Positions 4,655 through 6,513 of a stretch of 6,513 bases of DNA are shown here, piece after piece (position 1 is the stretch's first letter; every line of letters begins with the position of its first letter). The notes below the pieces were generated by a model, which did not search any database, was not told the DNA's origin, and saw only the letters and a program-made list of their open reading frames with translations. Position numbers and translations under genes: made by a program. Source of the stretch: UBA6019 sp036564345. GTDB taxonomy: Bacteria; Chloroflexota; Dormibacteria; Dormibacterales; Dormibacteraceae. The stretch covers positions 1-6,513 of the forward strand of contig DATCOZ010000117.1 in the NCBI GenBank assembly GCA_036564345.1. The letters run 5' to 3'.

Positions 4655-6513
4655 TGGCGCAGACGACGAGAGAGGGCCATCTCATAACACAGGAACTTGA
4701 GGCTCTTTCGGCCGGCCCCGCGGAGGTGACCGTCCACCTGCTCGGCGGCCAGGTCATCGAGGGTCGCTCGAGCGTCGCCGCCATCTCCCGCCGGGGCTAC
4801 CCGATCCACACCGGCGAGCCCGAATCGGACGAGACGTGGGTGCCTCTCGCCAACCTCAAGTACATCGTTCTGGGCGGGGCGCTGGAGCCCGACCCGGGAG
4901 AGTCTGAGACCGAACGCAAGGCGCTCCTCAGCTTCCGCGACGGCGACACGATCCAGGCCTACCTGGCCGGCATGCCGGGCTCCACCCAGGAGGGCTTCCC
5001 GGTCCGCATGCGGGTGCCCGACACCGAGTTCGTTTCGGTCGTCCTCTGCTGCTCCCAGTCGCTTCTCGAGATCCGCTTCGTCGACCGCTGGGGCGTCGGG
5101 CTCACGCAGTGGACGGCAGCACCCAAGCGGCGGCGCACCGACCGCACGCCGATCCTCGGCGGCGGGGCCAAGGACGACCGCCAGGGCGGCTCGCGGGTCA
5201 CCCAGCTGGCGGCGCACTACCGCGACCGGCTCTCCCTGATCCGCGACTCCGACCTCTCCAGCGGCGACCAGGAGTCGTTCACCCGCTCGGTCCGGCTCCA
5301 CATCGACAACATGCTGGACGACGACCAGCTGACGCTCACGATGTCGGAGCGCACCGAGCTGATCGACCAGATCCTGCTCCAGGCCGTCGGCTACGGCCCT
5401 CTCGACCACCTCCTCCACGACCCGGCCGTCTCGGAGATCATGGTCAACGGCGCCGACGACGTCTACATCGAGCGCGACGGCATGCTGATGAAGGCGGAGG
5501 CCCGCTTCCAGGACGAGGGCCAGCTGCTGGAGACGATCCGCCGCATGATCGCCGTCACCGGCCGGCACATCGACGAGCTGAGCCCGATGGTCGACGCCCG
5601 CCTCCCCGACGGCAGCCGCATCAACGCGATCATCCGGCCGGCCGCGCTGCGCGGCCCGTCGCTGACGATCCGCAAGTTCCGCGACTTCGTGATGGACATC
5701 GACGACCTCCTCCGCGAGGGCTCGCTGAGCCCGGCGATGGCCGACTTCCTGCGGGCCTGCGTGCTGGGCCGGATGAACATCCTCGTCTCGGGCGGCACCG
5801 GCTCGGGGAAGACCACCTCGCTCAACGTGATGGCCTCCTACATCCCCGAGAACCAGCGCGTGGTGACGATCGAGGACGCGGCTGAGCTGCAGATCCAGCA
5901 TCCCCACGTCGTCTCGCTCGAGCACCGCCCGCCAAACGTCGAAGGCAAGGGCGAGCTGACCATCCGGCAGCTTGTCCGCAACTCCCTCCGGATGCGCCCC
6001 GACCGGATCCTGGTCGGCGAGGTCCGCGGCGGCGAGGCGCTCGACATGCTCCAGGCCATGAACACCGGCCACGACGGCTCGATGTCCACCATCCACTCCA
6101 ACTCGGCTCGCGACGCGCTCAGCCGTCTCGAGACGATGGTGATGATGGCCTCCATCGACCTTCCCTACGAGGCGGTGCGGGCGCAGATCGGTTCGGCCGT
6201 CAACATGCTGGTCCACCAGGCACGGATGCCGGACGGCCGCCGCAAGATCGTCCAGGTCGCCGAGGTCCTCGGCTACAACGCCGACGGCCCGGTCCTCCGC
6301 GACATCTACGTGCTCGGGATGGGCGCCGACCTGCACCTCGAGTTCAACGCCACGGGATACATCCCGAAGCTTCTCGACAAGGCCGCCTTCTACGGCGTCC
6401 AGGTCCCCGACCGCCTCTTCGACCCCGAGTTCGCCCGCTACATACCGGCCGGGGCGGACAGCATGATGCCGGTCATCAAGGACCCTGTCCTGGAGGCCGA
6501 GACCCGCCGCCGC
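4654..6513 (+). CDS. cpaF: CpaF/TadA-family secretion ATPase with N-terminal extension (3' partial)
   Basis: Hexameric ATPase on the inner face of the membrane that powers assembly of Flp/Tad-type pili or related secretion systems. The frame is open to the window end (620 codons, no stop). Residues about 186-345 form the family's N-terminal domain (AVGYGPLDHLL, EIMVNGADDVYIERDG, DARLPDGSRINAIIRP). The RecA-like ATPase core follows: Walker A GGTGSGKTT (380-388), Asp box VTIEDAAEL (404-412), Walker B region RMRPDRILVGEVRGGEA (447-463) and His box GHDGSMSTIHSN (472-483). The homology to typical CpaF ends near 590, so little is probably missing. Unusual is the extension at 1-180, which appears to hold two beta-rich repeats (about 24-72 and 89-144), then a basic linker (PKRRRTDR). 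Start: ATG 4654 is the first start after an in-frame TAA (4642-4644), with AAGG (4643-4646) 7 bases upstream. Further pilus genes (TadB/TadC-like) would be expected to the right. Confidence 0.93.
   Translation, partial: MAQTTREGHLITQELEALSAGPAEVTVHLLGGQVIEGRSSVAAISRRGYPIHTGEPESDETWVPLANLKYIVLGGALEPDPGESETERKALLSFRDGDTIQAYLAGMPGSTQEGFPVRMRVPDTEFVSVVLCCSQSLLEIRFVDRWGVGLTQWTAAPKRRRTDRTPILGGGAKDDRQGGSRVTQLAAHYRDRLSLIRDSDLSSGDQESFTRSVRLHIDNMLDDDQLTLTMSERTELIDQILLQAVGYGPLDHLLHDPAVSEIMVNGADDVYIERDGMLMKAEARFQDEGQLLETIRRMIAVTGRHIDELSPMVDARLPDGSRINAIIRPAALRGPSLTIRKFRDFVMDIDDLLREGSLSPAMADFLRACVLGRMNILVSGGTGSGKTTSLNVMASYIPENQRVVTIEDAAELQIQHPHVVSLEHRPPNVEGKGELTIRQLVRNSLRMRPDRILVGEVRGGEALDMLQAMNTGHDGSMSTIHSNSARDALSRLETMVMMASIDLPYEAVRAQIGSAVNMLVHQARMPDGRRKIVQVAEVLGYNADGPVLRDIYVLGMGADLHLEFNATGYIPKLLDKAAFYGVQVPDRLFDPEFARYIPAGADSMMPVIKDPVLEAETRRR

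Noticed and set aside
4429..6336. Minus-strand ORF of 635 codons opposite cpaF
   Set aside because: It lies antisense to a gene with all CpaF motifs. Long antisense frames are expected in high-GC DNA, and its translation is rich in Val, Ala, Asp, His and Arg with no recognisable domain.
1..6513. CRISPR array, insertion sequence or attachment site
   Set aside because: No spaced direct repeats, transposase motifs or terminal inverted repeats were found on either strand.

Overview
This is a high-GC window in which all protein genes run on the plus strand. It probably comes from an actinobacterium or a close relative. The case rests on three things: a LonA protease of actinobacterial type, a perfect HspR-type operator (HAIR element) in front of lon, and strong G/C preference at third codon positions. 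A deep-branching class such as Thermoleophilia is possible, but the sequence does not fix the lineage.

Layout. Positions 1-529 hold the 3' end of a gene for an Mrr-like (PD-(D/E)XK) nuclease domain; the reading frame is open to the left edge, so the start is missing. Positions 530-818 hold no convincing gene. They contain a perfect 10+7+10 inverted repeat matching the HspR operator, then a leader hairpin that reaches into the Shine-Dalgarno sequence of lon. Positions 819-3185 encode a complete ATP-dependent Lon protease. Positions 3186-3329 are a 144-base gap with a long stem-loop after lon and a palindrome on the ribosome binding site of the next gene. Positions 3330-4577 encode a compact DEAD-box RNA helicase with a TTG start and an Arg-rich tail. 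After a 76-base gap with a possible extended -10 promoter and a seven-codon ORF, a secretion ATPase of the CpaF/TadA family starts at 4654 and runs off the right edge in frame (620 codons seen).

How the parts relate. Lon (protein quality control) and the helicase (RNA remodelling) are both housekeeping/stress functions, but the gaps between genes each carry their own signals, so they need not be one operon. The CpaF-type ATPase probably opens a Flp/Tad pilus or type II/IV secretion cluster to the right. Its roughly 180-residue N-terminal extension, which appears to hold two copies of a small beta-rich module, is the least ordinary protein feature. The best regulatory observation is the HspR operator at lon, with a possible second, RNA-level control in the leader.
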